The notes under the pieces: model-generated | What the model was told of the DNA's origin: nothing | Databases searched by the model: none | Seen by the model: the letters and a program-made list of their open reading frames with translations, nothing else | Made by a program: the position numbers and the translations under genes | Assembly (NCBI GenBank): GCA_964361885.1 | Contig: CAYICL010000004.1 | Coordinates: 1 to 45,424 of the forward strand | Direction: 5' to 3' | Source: CAYICL01 sp964361885 | GTDB taxonomy: Bacteria > Patescibacteriota > Microgenomatia > UBA1400 > CG1-02-47-37 | Length of the DNA: 45,424 nucleotides | Shown here: piece after piece, positions 1 through 6,788 of the stretch | Position numbering within the stretch: position 1 is the first letter of the stretch | Layout of the letters: each line of letters begins with the position of its first letter

Positions 1-40
1 ATTTTAATTGCCATTGGCTTCATCATAAATCATTTAACTT

Positions 41-1462
41 TCAAGTGCCTTTGATTACTGCCAGCGGAATTAGCTTAGCCACTTTTTTAGCTAAACCTGC
101 TTCTTCTAATGTTTCAATGACTGAATCAATATCTTTGTAAGCCCCTGGCGCTTCATCTCTTATGGTTCTGAATGGCCGGTTATACACTACCTTAATCATT
201 TGCTGGTCAAAAACTTCTTTGGAAATATCTCTTTTAGCTTGCGTCCGGCTCATCAATCGACCAGCGCCATGATTAACTGAAAAATAAGTTTCTTCTGCCT
301 TTGGCAACCCCACCAGGACATAAGAACTCGTACCCATACTGCCGGGAATAATCACCGGATGACCGGTTTTGTGATAGGATTGGGGATTTTGGGGATGCCC
401 GGCAGGTAAAGCTCGAGTGGCTCCTTTTCTATGCACCAATACCTCTTTACCTCGATGCACCTCCCATTTAGCAATATTATGCGCCACATCATAGACAGTT
501 TCTATTTGAATTTTCTTATCTACCTTTTTCTCAAAAAATTTACTTATTGTTTGCCTTAATTGATGAGCCATCAACTGTCTGTTAGCAAAAGCAAAATTGA
601 CTGCTGCGGCCATGGCTTTAAAATAAGCCTGGCCTTCTTCAGATTCTATCGGCAGAGAGGCTAAATTTCTGGTAGGCGCTTTAATCCCGTATCGACTTTC
701 TATTTGATAAAAACGCTTGGTGTAGTCAAGGCAAGTCTGATGCCCCAAAGCTCTTGAACCGGAATGAATCATTACGCAAATTTGCCCTTGATGTAATCCG
801 AAAGCCTGAGCCAGTGATGAGTCATATATTTTTTCCACCTTTTGTATCTCAATAAAATGATTGCCAGATCCTAAAGTCCCCAGTTGGTTAACCGCTCTTT
901 TTAAAGCCCATTCTGACAAAGCCTCCCAGTCGGCTCCTTTCAGTTTGCCATTTTCTTCAGTATGCTCAATATCTTCTTGAGTGGCATAACCGGCTTTAAG
1001 TAAATGTTGCGATCCATGTTTAACCACTTCTTTTAACTCGATTCTTGGCAAAACCTGTTTTCTTCTACTGCCCAGACCTACTGGAATTACTCTTTCAATG
1101 GCTCGGGATAAAATAATCAAGTTATGCCTTGACCATAGACTTTCATCATAGTCAAGGTTGGTTTTCAATAGCCTTACTCCGCAATTAATATCCATGCCTA
1201 CCCCTCCAACCGAAATCAAGCCCTCGGTAGCCATGACTCCGCCTACAGGAATACCATAGCCTTCATGCACATCAGGCATGGCAATTACTGGTGACAGCAA
1301 CCTGGGCAGACTGGCAGATTGAATTAACTGCTCCAATGACTTATCTTGTTGTAGGGCCGACAGCATTTCTTCTTTAGAGTAAACTATGGCCTCAACCTGC
1401 ATGTCCGGCATTGGCTCTACCTGATATTTATTCACCCCAATTTTTCTTAAGTCTATCTTCAT
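41..1462 (-). CDS. rtcB: RtcB-family RNA-splicing ligase
   Basis: RtcB joins RNA 2',3'-cyclic phosphate (or 3'-phosphate) ends to 5'-OH ends using GTP and Mn2+, in tRNA or RNA repair in the cytoplasm. The 473-residue product has the family motifs in order: DINCGVR (91-97, metal-binding Asp and Cys), GSGNHF (198-203), HSGSR (233-237), a metal-site His in AHN (327-329), GSMGTSSY (374-381) and NHGAGR (397-402), whose His398 is the residue guanylylated in the family. The length is close to archaeal RtcB and longer than the E. coli protein (about 408). The ATG at 1462 is supported by a TATAAT on the same strand (complement of 1471-1476) only 8 nt upstream, so the transcript is probably leaderless. 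It is divergent from the YkuK-like gene. Function is secure; the physiological RNA substrate is unknown. Confidence 0.97.
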   Translation of the reverse strand: MKIDLRKIGVNKYQVEPMPDMQVEAIVYSKEEMLSALQQDKSLEQLIQSASLPRLLSPVIAMPDVHEGYGIPVGGVMATEGLISVGGVGMDINCGVRLLKTNLDYDESLWSRHNLIILSRAIERVIPVGLGSRRKQVLPRIELKEVVKHGSQHLLKAGYATQEDIEHTEENGKLKGADWEALSEWALKRAVNQLGTLGSGNHFIEIQKVEKIYDSSLAQAFGLHQGQICVMIHSGSRALGHQTCLDYTKRFYQIESRYGIKAPTRNLASLPIESEEGQAYFKAMAAAVNFAFANRQLMAHQLRQTISKFFEKKVDKKIQIETVYDVAHNIAKWEVHRGKEVLVHRKGATRALPAGHPQNPQSYHKTGHPVIIPGSMGTSSYVLVGLPKAEETYFSVNHGAGRLMSRTQAKRDISKEVFDQQMIKVVYNRPFRTIRDEAPGAYKDIDSVIETLEEAGLAKKVAKLIPLAVIKGT

Positions 1463-1470
1463 TTATTTAT

Positions 1471-1499
1471 ATTATATCAACCTTTGTGGATGCTATAAT
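1471..1499. promoter_or_regulatory. Divergent promoter pair for rtcB and the ykuK-like gene
   Basis: Two separate -10 boxes lie in the 44-bp intergenic space. The complement of 1471-1476 reads TATAAT and ends 8 nt before the rtcB ATG. TATAAT at 1494-1499 ends 7 nt before the ATG at 1507. Transcription normally starts about 6-7 nt after the -10 box, so both mRNAs should begin at or next to the start codon. No Shine-Dalgarno sequence fits in either leader. No clear -35 box was identified. Confidence 0.65.
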
Positions 1500-1506
1500 A
1501 TATCCT

Positions 1507-1992
1507 ATGTTTATCAGTCCAACTTACGGTAAAAGAAAACAATTAGAGCTCGTTGATGATATTGCCCGGTTTATTGAGTCTAACCCGGAGGCTAAATACC
1601 GTTTGATTATCGGTTCTGACTCTCATTTACGCGGCCATAACGGTCAGTCTAAACTTAAGCTGGTTACTGCTATGGTGATTCACCGGGTCGGTTTTGGCGG
1701 TAAGTATTTCTGGCAGGGAAAACTTATCGATAAAACCCATTCTTTAAGAGACAAGATCTATGCCGAAACCCTGTTATCTCTTGAGGTGGCTCAACAGTTT
1801 CTTCCCAAACTTAACTCCCGGCTTAACGGTCACGGTAATTATGAGTTGGAAATTCATATTGATGTTGGCCGGGCTGGTGAAACTCGCGATATGATTAAAG
1901 AAGTCGTCGGTATGGTTGCCGGCAATGGCTTTACCGCTAAAACCAAACCAGACGCCTACGGCGCTTCAAAAGTTGCCGATAAACATACATGA
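1507..1992 (+). CDS. YkuK/DUF458-type ribonuclease H-like protein
   Basis: The 161-residue soluble protein resembles the YkuK (DUF458) family, which has an RNase H-like fold and no firmly known function. Visible features are an early IGSDSH segment (35-40) with acidic residues typical of the fold, HIDVGRAGET in the second half, and a C-terminus GASKVADKHT that looks like the family's normal end, so the gene appears complete. The open frame extends upstream to 1411, but that part lies inside rtcB on the other strand. The ATG at 1507 is preferred because TATAAT (1494-1499) lies 7 nt before it. Its position opposite an RNA ligase suggests a nucleic-acid role, but that is inference. The family call is from memory of motif shape, without a database search. 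Confidence 0.75.
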   Translation: MFISPTYGKRKQLELVDDIARFIESNPEAKYRLIIGSDSHLRGHNGQSKLKLVTAMVIHRVGFGGKYFWQGKLIDKTHSLRDKIYAETLLSLEVAQQFLPKLNSRLNGHGNYELEIHIDVGRAGETRDMIKEVVGMVAGNGFTAKTKPDAYGASKVADKHT

Positions 1993-2137
1993 ACATATAA
2001 ATTACCCAAGTGAAAATGAGGTCTTTGGCGCCATTGCTAAAGCTCGTGAAAACTATGCCGGAGCTAAAATAGTTTTGGTTCGCGATTACAACACCACCAT
2101 CAAGCGGTTTCCCACCAATCTGGAAGCTGGTAAATAG
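1993..2137 (+). pseudogene. Possible gene remnant after ykuK-like gene, no start codon
   Basis: After the ykuK-like stop, frame 2 stays open to a TAG at 2135-2137 and encodes about 47 residues with protein-like character (ending in VRDYNTTIKRFPTNLEAGK). There is no ATG in this frame after 1992. The nearest in-frame ATG, at 1916, lies deep inside the preceding gene and would give an out-of-frame shadow peptide first. The stretch could be the C-terminal stub of a lost gene, an extension of the ykuK-like protein reached only by a frameshift, or chance. I do not recognise the family. The rmlB -10 box follows directly. Confidence 0.25.
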
Positions 2138-2139
2138 TG

Positions 2140-2145
2140 TAAAAT
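2140..2145 (+). promoter_or_regulatory. -10 box of rmlB, leaderless type
   Basis: TAAAAT at 2140-2145, preceded directly by TG, ends 6 nt before the rmlB ATG at 2152. This predicts a transcription start at or beside the start codon. No Shine-Dalgarno sequence is visible. No convincing -35 box was found. Confidence 0.5.
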
Positions 2146-2151
2146 ATCTTT

Positions 2152-3162
2152 ATGAAACTTTTAGTTACCGGTGGCGCCGGTTTTATCGGCTCAAACTTTA
2201 TTTGCTATTGGCTTAAAAATCATCCGGATGATCAGATTGTTAACTTGGACAAACTCAACTATGCCGGTAATTTGGCTAACTTAAAATCAATCCAGGATAA
2301 TCCTAACTATTCCTTCATCAAAGCCGATATCTGCGACCCGGCCGCTGTTGATCAGGCTATGGCCGGCATTGACATGGTCGTTCATTTTGCCGCTGAATCC
2401 CATGTTGACCGCTCCATCATGGCTCCGGCTGTTTTTGTCATGACTAATGTGGTTGGCACCCAAGTCCTTTTAGACGCGGCCGTCAAACACAAAATAAAGC
2501 ATTTTCATCATATCTCAACTGATGAAGTCTTCGGCGCTTTAGCTTTAGGCACTAAAGACAAATTCTCCGAAACCACTCCTTTTAAACCTAACAGTCCTTA
2601 CTCTGCTTCTAAGGCAGGTTCTGATCATTTAGTTCGGGCTTATCATCAAACTTATGGTTTGCCGACTACCATTACGAACACTTCCAATAACTACGGCCCG
2701 TTCCAGTTTCCGGAAAAACTCATTCCTTTAACTATCACTAACTTGATTGAAGGTAAAAAAGTTCCGGTTTATGGTGACGGTTTAAACGTCCGTGACTGGC
2801 TTTATGTGACTGATCATTGCCGGGCTATTGATCTGGTTTTAGCTAAAGGTAAACCAGGTGAGACTTACTGTATTGGCGGCCTGACTGATGATGTTTCTAA
2901 CCTGGAGCTAGTGAAAAAAATTATCAAAATCATGGGTAAAAACGAGTCTCAGATTGAGTTGGTTAAAGACCGGCCCGGTCATGACCGGCGCTATGCGATT
3001 GACTGGACTAAAGCCAAAAAAGACTTAGGTTACCGGCCTGAACATGATCTGGACACTTATTTAAAAACTACCGTTGATTGGTATCTGAATAATAAAGACT
3101 GGTGGCAGCAAATCAAAACAGGTGATTATCAAAAATATTACGCTCAGTGGTATGGCCGCTAA
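2152..3162 (+). CDS. rmlB: dTDP-glucose 4,6-dehydratase
   Basis: RmlB converts dTDP-glucose to dTDP-4-keto-6-deoxyglucose, the second step of dTDP-L-rhamnose synthesis. The 336-residue short-chain dehydrogenase has the NAD-binding GGAGFIGS (7-14), the catalytic triplet TDE (123-125) in STDEVFG, and YSASK (150-154) with the catalytic Tyr and Lys. Length is normal for the family. The stop overlaps the start of the rmlD-like gene by 11 bp, so the two are co-transcribed. rmlA and rmlC are not in the window and would have to be elsewhere for a full rhamnose route. The product could also feed other 6-deoxy sugars. Confidence 0.95.
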   Translation: MKLLVTGGAGFIGSNFICYWLKNHPDDQIVNLDKLNYAGNLANLKSIQDNPNYSFIKADICDPAAVDQAMAGIDMVVHFAAESHVDRSIMAPAVFVMTNVVGTQVLLDAAVKHKIKHFHHISTDEVFGALALGTKDKFSETTPFKPNSPYSASKAGSDHLVRAYHQTYGLPTTITNTSNNYGPFQFPEKLIPLTITNLIEGKKVPVYGDGLNVRDWLYVTDHCRAIDLVLAKGKPGETYCIGGLTDDVSNLELVKKIIKIMGKNESQIELVKDRPGHDRRYAIDWTKAKKDLGYRPEHDLDTYLKTTVDWYLNNKDWWQQIKTGDYQKYYAQWYGR

Positions 3163-4015
3163 ACCGACGGTTTTTGGCACTGGTCTATCCGGTATGGTTG
3201 GCTCAAGGCTGGTAGAGCTTTTTCAGGATCAGTTTGACTTTGTTAATCTGGATCTCGCCACCGGCGTCGATATTACCGCCATCGACCAGGTTGAAGCTAA
3301 ACTGTCTCAATCGTCACCCAGTACCGTTATCCATCTGGCTGCCTTTACCGATGTTTCCAAGGCCTATGAACAAAACCACGACAAAAGCGGCTTGGTCTAT
3401 AAAGTTAATACTTTAGGCACCAGAAATATCGCCACAATTTGTAAAAAATTCAATCATTATCTCATTCATATCTCCACCGACTTTATTTTCAACGGCCAAA
3501 ATCCGCCGGCAAACGGCTATACCGAAACAGACACGCCTCATCCGATCGAGTGGTATGGCCAAACCAAACTCTGGGCAGAAGAAGAGGTCGCTGGTTCAGG
3601 CTGTGACTATGTTATTGCCCGTATTGCCTATCCTTTCCGGGCTTTCTTCCCCCCCAAGCTCGATCTTGTCAGAAACATGCTTGCCAAACTAAAAGCCAAC
3701 TCTCTTTACCCCATGTTTACTGATCAAATTATCACCCCCACTTTTACTGATGATATTTGCCGGGCCTTAAAGCTATTTATCGATAAAAAAACTCAAGGTA
3801 TTTATCATCTGGTTGGCAGCACTTCGCTTTCACCCTTTGATTTAGCCAAAAAAGTCGCTCAAGTTTTTAATCTTCAGGCCGATATCCAACCGGCTAGCTT
3901 TAAAGCCTATATGCAAAAAGATCCCCGCCCCCGCCAGCAGTACTTAAAAATCAGTAACGCCAAGTTATGTCAGGATTTTGGTATAAAGATGAAGACAGTT
4001 GACGAAGCCTTAAAA
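3152..4015 (+). CDS. rmlD: dTDP-4-dehydrorhamnose reductase-like, 3' end lost in gap
   Basis: RmlD reduces dTDP-4-dehydrorhamnose to dTDP-L-rhamnose. The 288 residues before the gap contain the Rossmann motif GTGLSGMVGS (9-18), STDFIFNG (108-115, matching the RmlD STDYVFDG pattern) and the catalytic YGQTK (135-139). RmlD is normally about 285-300 residues, so only a few C-terminal codons are missing. An in-frame ATG exists at 3122, but the ATG at 3152 is preferred because the Rossmann strand begins just after it. This start overlaps the rmlB stop. Other RmlD-like reductases, such as MAT2B-type proteins, look similar, so substrate specificity is probable rather than proven. Confidence 0.85.
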
Positions 4016-4115
4016 NNNNNNNNNNNNNNNNNNNNNNNNNNNNNNNNNNNNNNNNNNNNNNNNNNNNNNNNNNNNNNNNNNNNNNNNNNNNNNNNNNNNN
4101 NNNNNNNNNNNNNNN
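4016..4115. other. Assembly gap of 100 Ns
   Basis: A run of exactly 100 N is the usual placeholder for a scaffold join of unknown length. It removes the end of the rmlD-like gene and the start of the peptide deformylase gene. Both flanks point the same way and each lacks only a few codons, so the missing piece could be short. Order and distance across the join are nevertheless not proven. Confidence 0.98.
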
Positions 4116-4116
4116 G

Positions 4117-4620
4117 TTACGCCAGAAAGCGGCAGTGGTGTCAAACCTCGCCAATAAAGAGATTCAGGATTTGATCGACGATTTAATTTTAACCGTTCAA
4201 GAGATTGATGGCGTTGGCATTGCCGCGCCGCAGGTTTATCAGTCTAAGCGGCTTTTTATTCTTGCCTCACATCCTAACCCGCGCTACCCCAAAGCGCCAA
4301 AAATGACTCCAATGACAGTCATTAACCCAAAGATGGTTTCTCATTCCAGTAAGACGACCAAAGACTGGGAGGGTTGTTTGAGTATTCCCGGAATTCGCGC
4401 CTTGGTGCCGCGCTACCAGTCAATTGCGGTCGAGTTTACTACCAAGCAGGGCAAAGTGGTTAAACGGCAGTTTAAAGACTTTGTCGCCAGAATTTTCCAG
4501 CATGAATATGATCATTTGGAAGGCACTGTCTTTTTAGACCGTGTGGAGACCACGAAAGACATCATCACCGAGAAAGAATACCAAAAACTAATTGCCAGAA
4601 AGCACGAATTATTGTTATAA
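4117..4620 (+). CDS. def: Peptide deformylase, 5' end lost in gap
   Basis: Def removes the formyl group from the N-terminal Met of new proteins. The 167 residues after the gap have all three family motifs: GIAAPQ (motif 1, GxGxAAxQ type), EGCLS (motif 2, with the metal-binding Cys) and HEYDH (motif 3, HExxH metal site with catalytic Glu). Reading upstream in frame from GTG 4135 gives LRQKAAVVSNL, which matches the usual Def N-terminal region, so the true start lies inside the N run and 4135 is not the start. About 10-15 N-terminal residues are missing. The hicB -10 box overlaps the end of this gene. Confidence 0.93.
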   Translation, partial: LRQKAAVVSNLANKEIQDLIDDLILTVQEIDGVGIAAPQVYQSKRLFILASHPNPRYPKAPKMTPMTVINPKMVSHSSKTTKDWEGCLSIPGIRALVPRYQSIAVEFTTKQGKVVKRQFKDFVARIFQHEYDHLEGTVFLDRVETTKDIITEKEYQKLIARKHELLL

Positions 4621-4621
4621 T
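4592..4621 (+). promoter_or_regulatory. Promoter of the hicBA module
   Basis: TTGCCA (4592-4597) lies 18 nt upstream of TATAAT (4616-4621), which is preceded by TG plus one base, an extended -10 (TGTTATAAT). The -10 overlaps the def stop codon and ends 8 nt before the hicB ATG, predicting a leaderless mRNA. HicB antitoxins commonly repress their own promoter, so this is a plausible operator region, but no operator repeat was identified. Confidence 0.65.
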
Positions 4622-4629
4622 ACCAGTAT

Positions 4630-4902
4630 ATGCAGACAAAAATTCTTAACTATCGGGTAATTGTGACACCGGACAAACAGACGGGCACAGGAAAGGCCGG
4701 ATTTACCGCTCTTTGTCCCACCTTGGGCGTAGCCGATGACGGCAATACGGTTGAAGAATCTTTAACCAATCTTAAAGATGCTATTAAGGTTTATGTTGAT
4801 AGTTTGATTGAAGATAACGAACCGGTGCCAACTGATCAGCCGGAACGTGACATTGTAACGACAACGCAAATTATTACTTCACAAAATTTCCAGCTTGCTT
4901 AA
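4630..4902 (+). CDS. hicB: HicB-like antitoxin
   Basis: HicB antitoxins bind and block HicA mRNA interferases. This 90-residue protein has the partial RNase H-like HicB core: an N-terminal strand (YRVIVTPD), FTALCPTLGVADDGNTVEES around residues 30-50, and a helix starting with LTNLKDAIKVYVDSL. No C-terminal DNA-binding domain (HTH or ribbon-helix-helix) is evident, so self-regulation through this protein alone is doubtful. The gene sits 8 bp before hicA, antitoxin first. A leaderless promoter overlaps the preceding def stop. Confidence 0.9.
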   Translation: MQTKILNYRVIVTPDKQTGTGKAGFTALCPTLGVADDGNTVEESLTNLKDAIKVYVDSLIEDNEPVPTDQPERDIVTTTQIITSQNFQLA

Positions 4903-4910
4903 AAGTTTTA

Positions 4911-5132
4911 ATGCCTAAACTGCCACAGATTAAACCGAAAAAAATAGAAAAAGTATTGTTAAAAATCGGTTTTATTCCTCGCTCGGGTAAAGGCAGTCAT
5001 ATTGTTTTCAAGCACGCCGATGGCAGAAGAACAGTCATACCAGTTCACAATTATCCGGTTAGAACGGGGACACTAAGGGCAATTTTGAAACAAATAGACT
5101 TGCCGGTTAAAGAATTTTTGAAATTGTTGTAA
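4911..5132 (+). CDS. hicA: HicA-like mRNA interferase toxin
   Basis: HicA toxins are small double-stranded-RNA-binding-fold RNases that cleave mRNA. The 73-residue product has the family pattern: an N-terminal helix, then GFIPRSGKGSHIVF with the catalytic His in GSH (about 27-29), then a basic segment (GRRTVIPVHN) and a C-terminal helix with LRAILKQIDL. Length is typical. It follows hicB by 8 bp. Its last 26 bp overlap the 3' end of trmD on the other strand. It appears intact. Confidence 0.92.
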   Translation: MPKLPQIKPKKIEKVLLKIGFIPRSGKGSHIVFKHADGRRTVIPVHNYPVRTGTLRAILKQIDLPVKEFLKLL

Positions 5133-5802
5133 TTAAGTCCGGCCTTCTTTTTTTAGTTTTTTTCAGCGCTTCTTTTTCCCGCCAGTTTTTTATTTCCGCG
5201 TGGTTGCCGGAAAGAAGAATTTTTGGCACCTTCATGTTTTTATACACTTCCGGTCGGGTGTATTGGGGGTATTCGAGACCAGCGGCCGCGGAGGCAAATG
5301 ATTCTTCTTTGAGCGACGCCTCTTTGCCGACGACTCCGGGGATGAGGCGGACGACGCTGTCGACAATCACCATGGCCGGCATCTCGCCGCCGGTCAAAAC
5401 ATAATCGCCGATCGAGATTTCTTCGTTGACCAGGGAGCGGATCCGCTCGTCAAAACCCTCATAATGGCCGCAGGTTAAAATTAAGTGTTTTTGTTTGGCT
5501 AATTTTTGTGCCAGTGATTGGTTAAAAGTTTTGCCTTGCGGTGTTAATAGGATAATTCTAGAATCTAAGATCTTAGATCTAAGATCTGAAATGGCTCGAT
5601 CGATAATATCCACTTTCATTACCATTCCCGGTCCGCCGCCAAACGGTTTATCATCAACTGTGTGATGTTTATCCTTAGTCCACTGCCTTAAATTATGAAT
5701 CTTAATCTGCACCAATTTCTTTTTTTTGGCTCTGGCGATTATGCTTGATTCAAACGCACTTTTAAACAACTCTGGGAAAATGGTAATGATATCTATTTTC
5801 AT
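5107..5802 (-). CDS. trmD: tRNA (guanine-N1)-methyltransferase
   Basis: TrmD methylates G37 of tRNAs using S-adenosylmethionine, which prevents frameshifting. The 231-residue SPOUT protein contains GGGPGM (55-60), CGHYEGFDER (111-120), the knot region IGDYVLTGGE (131-140), YTRP (181-184) and SGNH (198-201). The open frame begins at 5832, but ATG 5802 is chosen because family proteins start with this MKIDIITIFPE pattern. A linker at about 72-82 (SDLRSKILDSR) is encoded by a heptamer repeat. The downstream-coding part has much higher GC than the N-terminal part. The usual neighbours rpsP, rimM and rplS are absent here. Confidence 0.96.
   Translation of the reverse strand: MKIDIITIFPELFKSAFESSIIARAKKKKLVQIKIHNLRQWTKDKHHTVDDKPFGGGPGMVMKVDIIDRAISDLRSKILDSRIILLTPQGKTFNQSLAQKLAKQKHLILTCGHYEGFDERIRSLVNEEISIGDYVLTGGEMPAMVIVDSVVRLIPGVVGKEASLKEESFASAAAGLEYPQYTRPEVYKNMKVPKILLSGNHAEIKNWREKEALKKTKKRRPDLITTISKIL
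5559..5593. repeat. Heptamer repeat with perfect 20-bp palindrome inside trmD
   Basis: Five 7-bp units are in register: TAGAATC, TAAGATC, TTAGATC, TAAGATC and TGAAATG, the middle three nearly identical. Positions 5568-5587 form a perfect 20-bp palindrome. The tract codes for the trmD linker SDLRSKILDSR and keeps the frame open. It resembles the heptanucleotide tandem repeats described in cyanobacteria in unit length, not necessarily in origin. Confidence 0.85.
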
Positions 5803-5870
5803 ATGAGGTAATTGTACTATATTATCAATCAAAATTGCTGCTTGAAATTTTGTTAACTACGGTGTACTTT

Positions 5871-6773
5871 ATGGGAGTGAAAAAAGGCTATGTTTTTTTG
5901 ATAATTATTGCCGCCATTCTTTGGAGCCTTGATGGATTATTGCGCCGCTCTCTTTACCTTATCCCTCCCATTACCGTTGTTTTTTTAGAGCACATTTTCA
6001 GATTACTCATTCTTTTGCCTTTTGCCCGCCGGTTCCTGCCTGAATACAAAAAATTGACCCGTCGGGACTGGCTGATTATCATTGCCATCGGTGTGGTTAG
6101 CGGTGCCATCGCCACCACTATGTATACGGCCGCTTTAGCCCAGGTTAATAATATTAGTTATTCAGTTGTGGCCTTGCTTCAGCAAACTCAGCCGGTCTTT
6201 GTTGTTTTATTAGCCTTTTTCCTCTTAAAAGAAAAAATCACTCCCCGTTATTTAGCCTTTGCTGTTATTGCTTTAATCTCTGCCTACTTTTTAACCTTTC
6301 CTCAATACAAACCGACCTTTGTCCACGGCAGCGGAGAATTGATAGCCGCTATTCTGGCTGTTGGAGCCGCTTTTTCCTGGGGAGCCGGTACGGTTTTAAG
6401 TAAACTGATTTTAGCCAAGATAAGTTATGTCGCTTTAGTTATTGTCAGGTTTGCCGTTGTTATTCCGGTTACTTTAATCATGATGTTGTTTAGCGGTCAG
6501 ACCTATCCTTTTTTTGCCATTACCTCAACTCAATGGTTTAACCTTCTTATTATCGCCTTTTTTTCCGGTTCCGTGGGTTTTGTCATTTACTACAAAGGCT
6601 TACAGCATACCGAAGCCAAAGTAGCCACTTTTGCCGAGTTTGCCTGGCCTTTATCAGCTGCCCTTATCGGTTACTTCTTTTTACACGAACACTTGAGCTT
6701 AGTTCAAATCCTGGCCGGCGCCATCCTTCTTTTGGATATTTTAACACTGTCTTTGACTGCCAAAGAGCAATAA
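5871..6773 (+). CDS. EamA/DMT-family membrane transporter
   Basis: The 300-residue product is almost entirely hydrophobic, with about ten predicted membrane helices in two similar halves, the layout of drug/metabolite (EamA) transporters. The family signature near the end of the first half is visible as ALLQQTQPVFVVLLAFFLLKEK, and a matching segment ends the second half (AKVATFAEFAWPLSAALIGYFFLHE). A TTG at 5835 would add 12 residues, but ATG 5871 is preferred because the helix-containing N-terminus starts directly after it. It lies 15 bp upstream of the kinase-isomerase fusion and is probably co-transcribed. The substrate cannot be read from sequence; nucleotide sugars, amino acids or metabolites are all known in this superfamily. 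Confidence 0.88.
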   Translation: MGVKKGYVFLIIIAAILWSLDGLLRRSLYLIPPITVVFLEHIFRLLILLPFARRFLPEYKKLTRRDWLIIIAIGVVSGAIATTMYTAALAQVNNISYSVVALLQQTQPVFVVLLAFFLLKEKITPRYLAFAVIALISAYFLTFPQYKPTFVHGSGELIAAILAVGAAFSWGAGTVLSKLILAKISYVALVIVRFAVVIPVTLIMMLFSGQTYPFFAITSTQWFNLLIIAFFSGSVGFVIYYKGLQHTEAKVATFAEFAWPLSAALIGYFFLHEHLSLVQILAGAILLLDILTLSLTAKEQ

Positions 6774-6788
6774 CTAATTTTTCTATCT

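Noticed and set aside
1411..1506. Upstream extension of the ykuK-like protein
   Set aside because: The added residues overlap rtcB on the other strand, lack family resemblance, and lie upstream of the -10 box at 1494-1499.
3951..4174. Open frames running through the N block on both strands
   Set aside because: Ns are translated as unknown residues, so the frames are artefacts. The real reading frames are rmlD ending in the gap and def starting in it.
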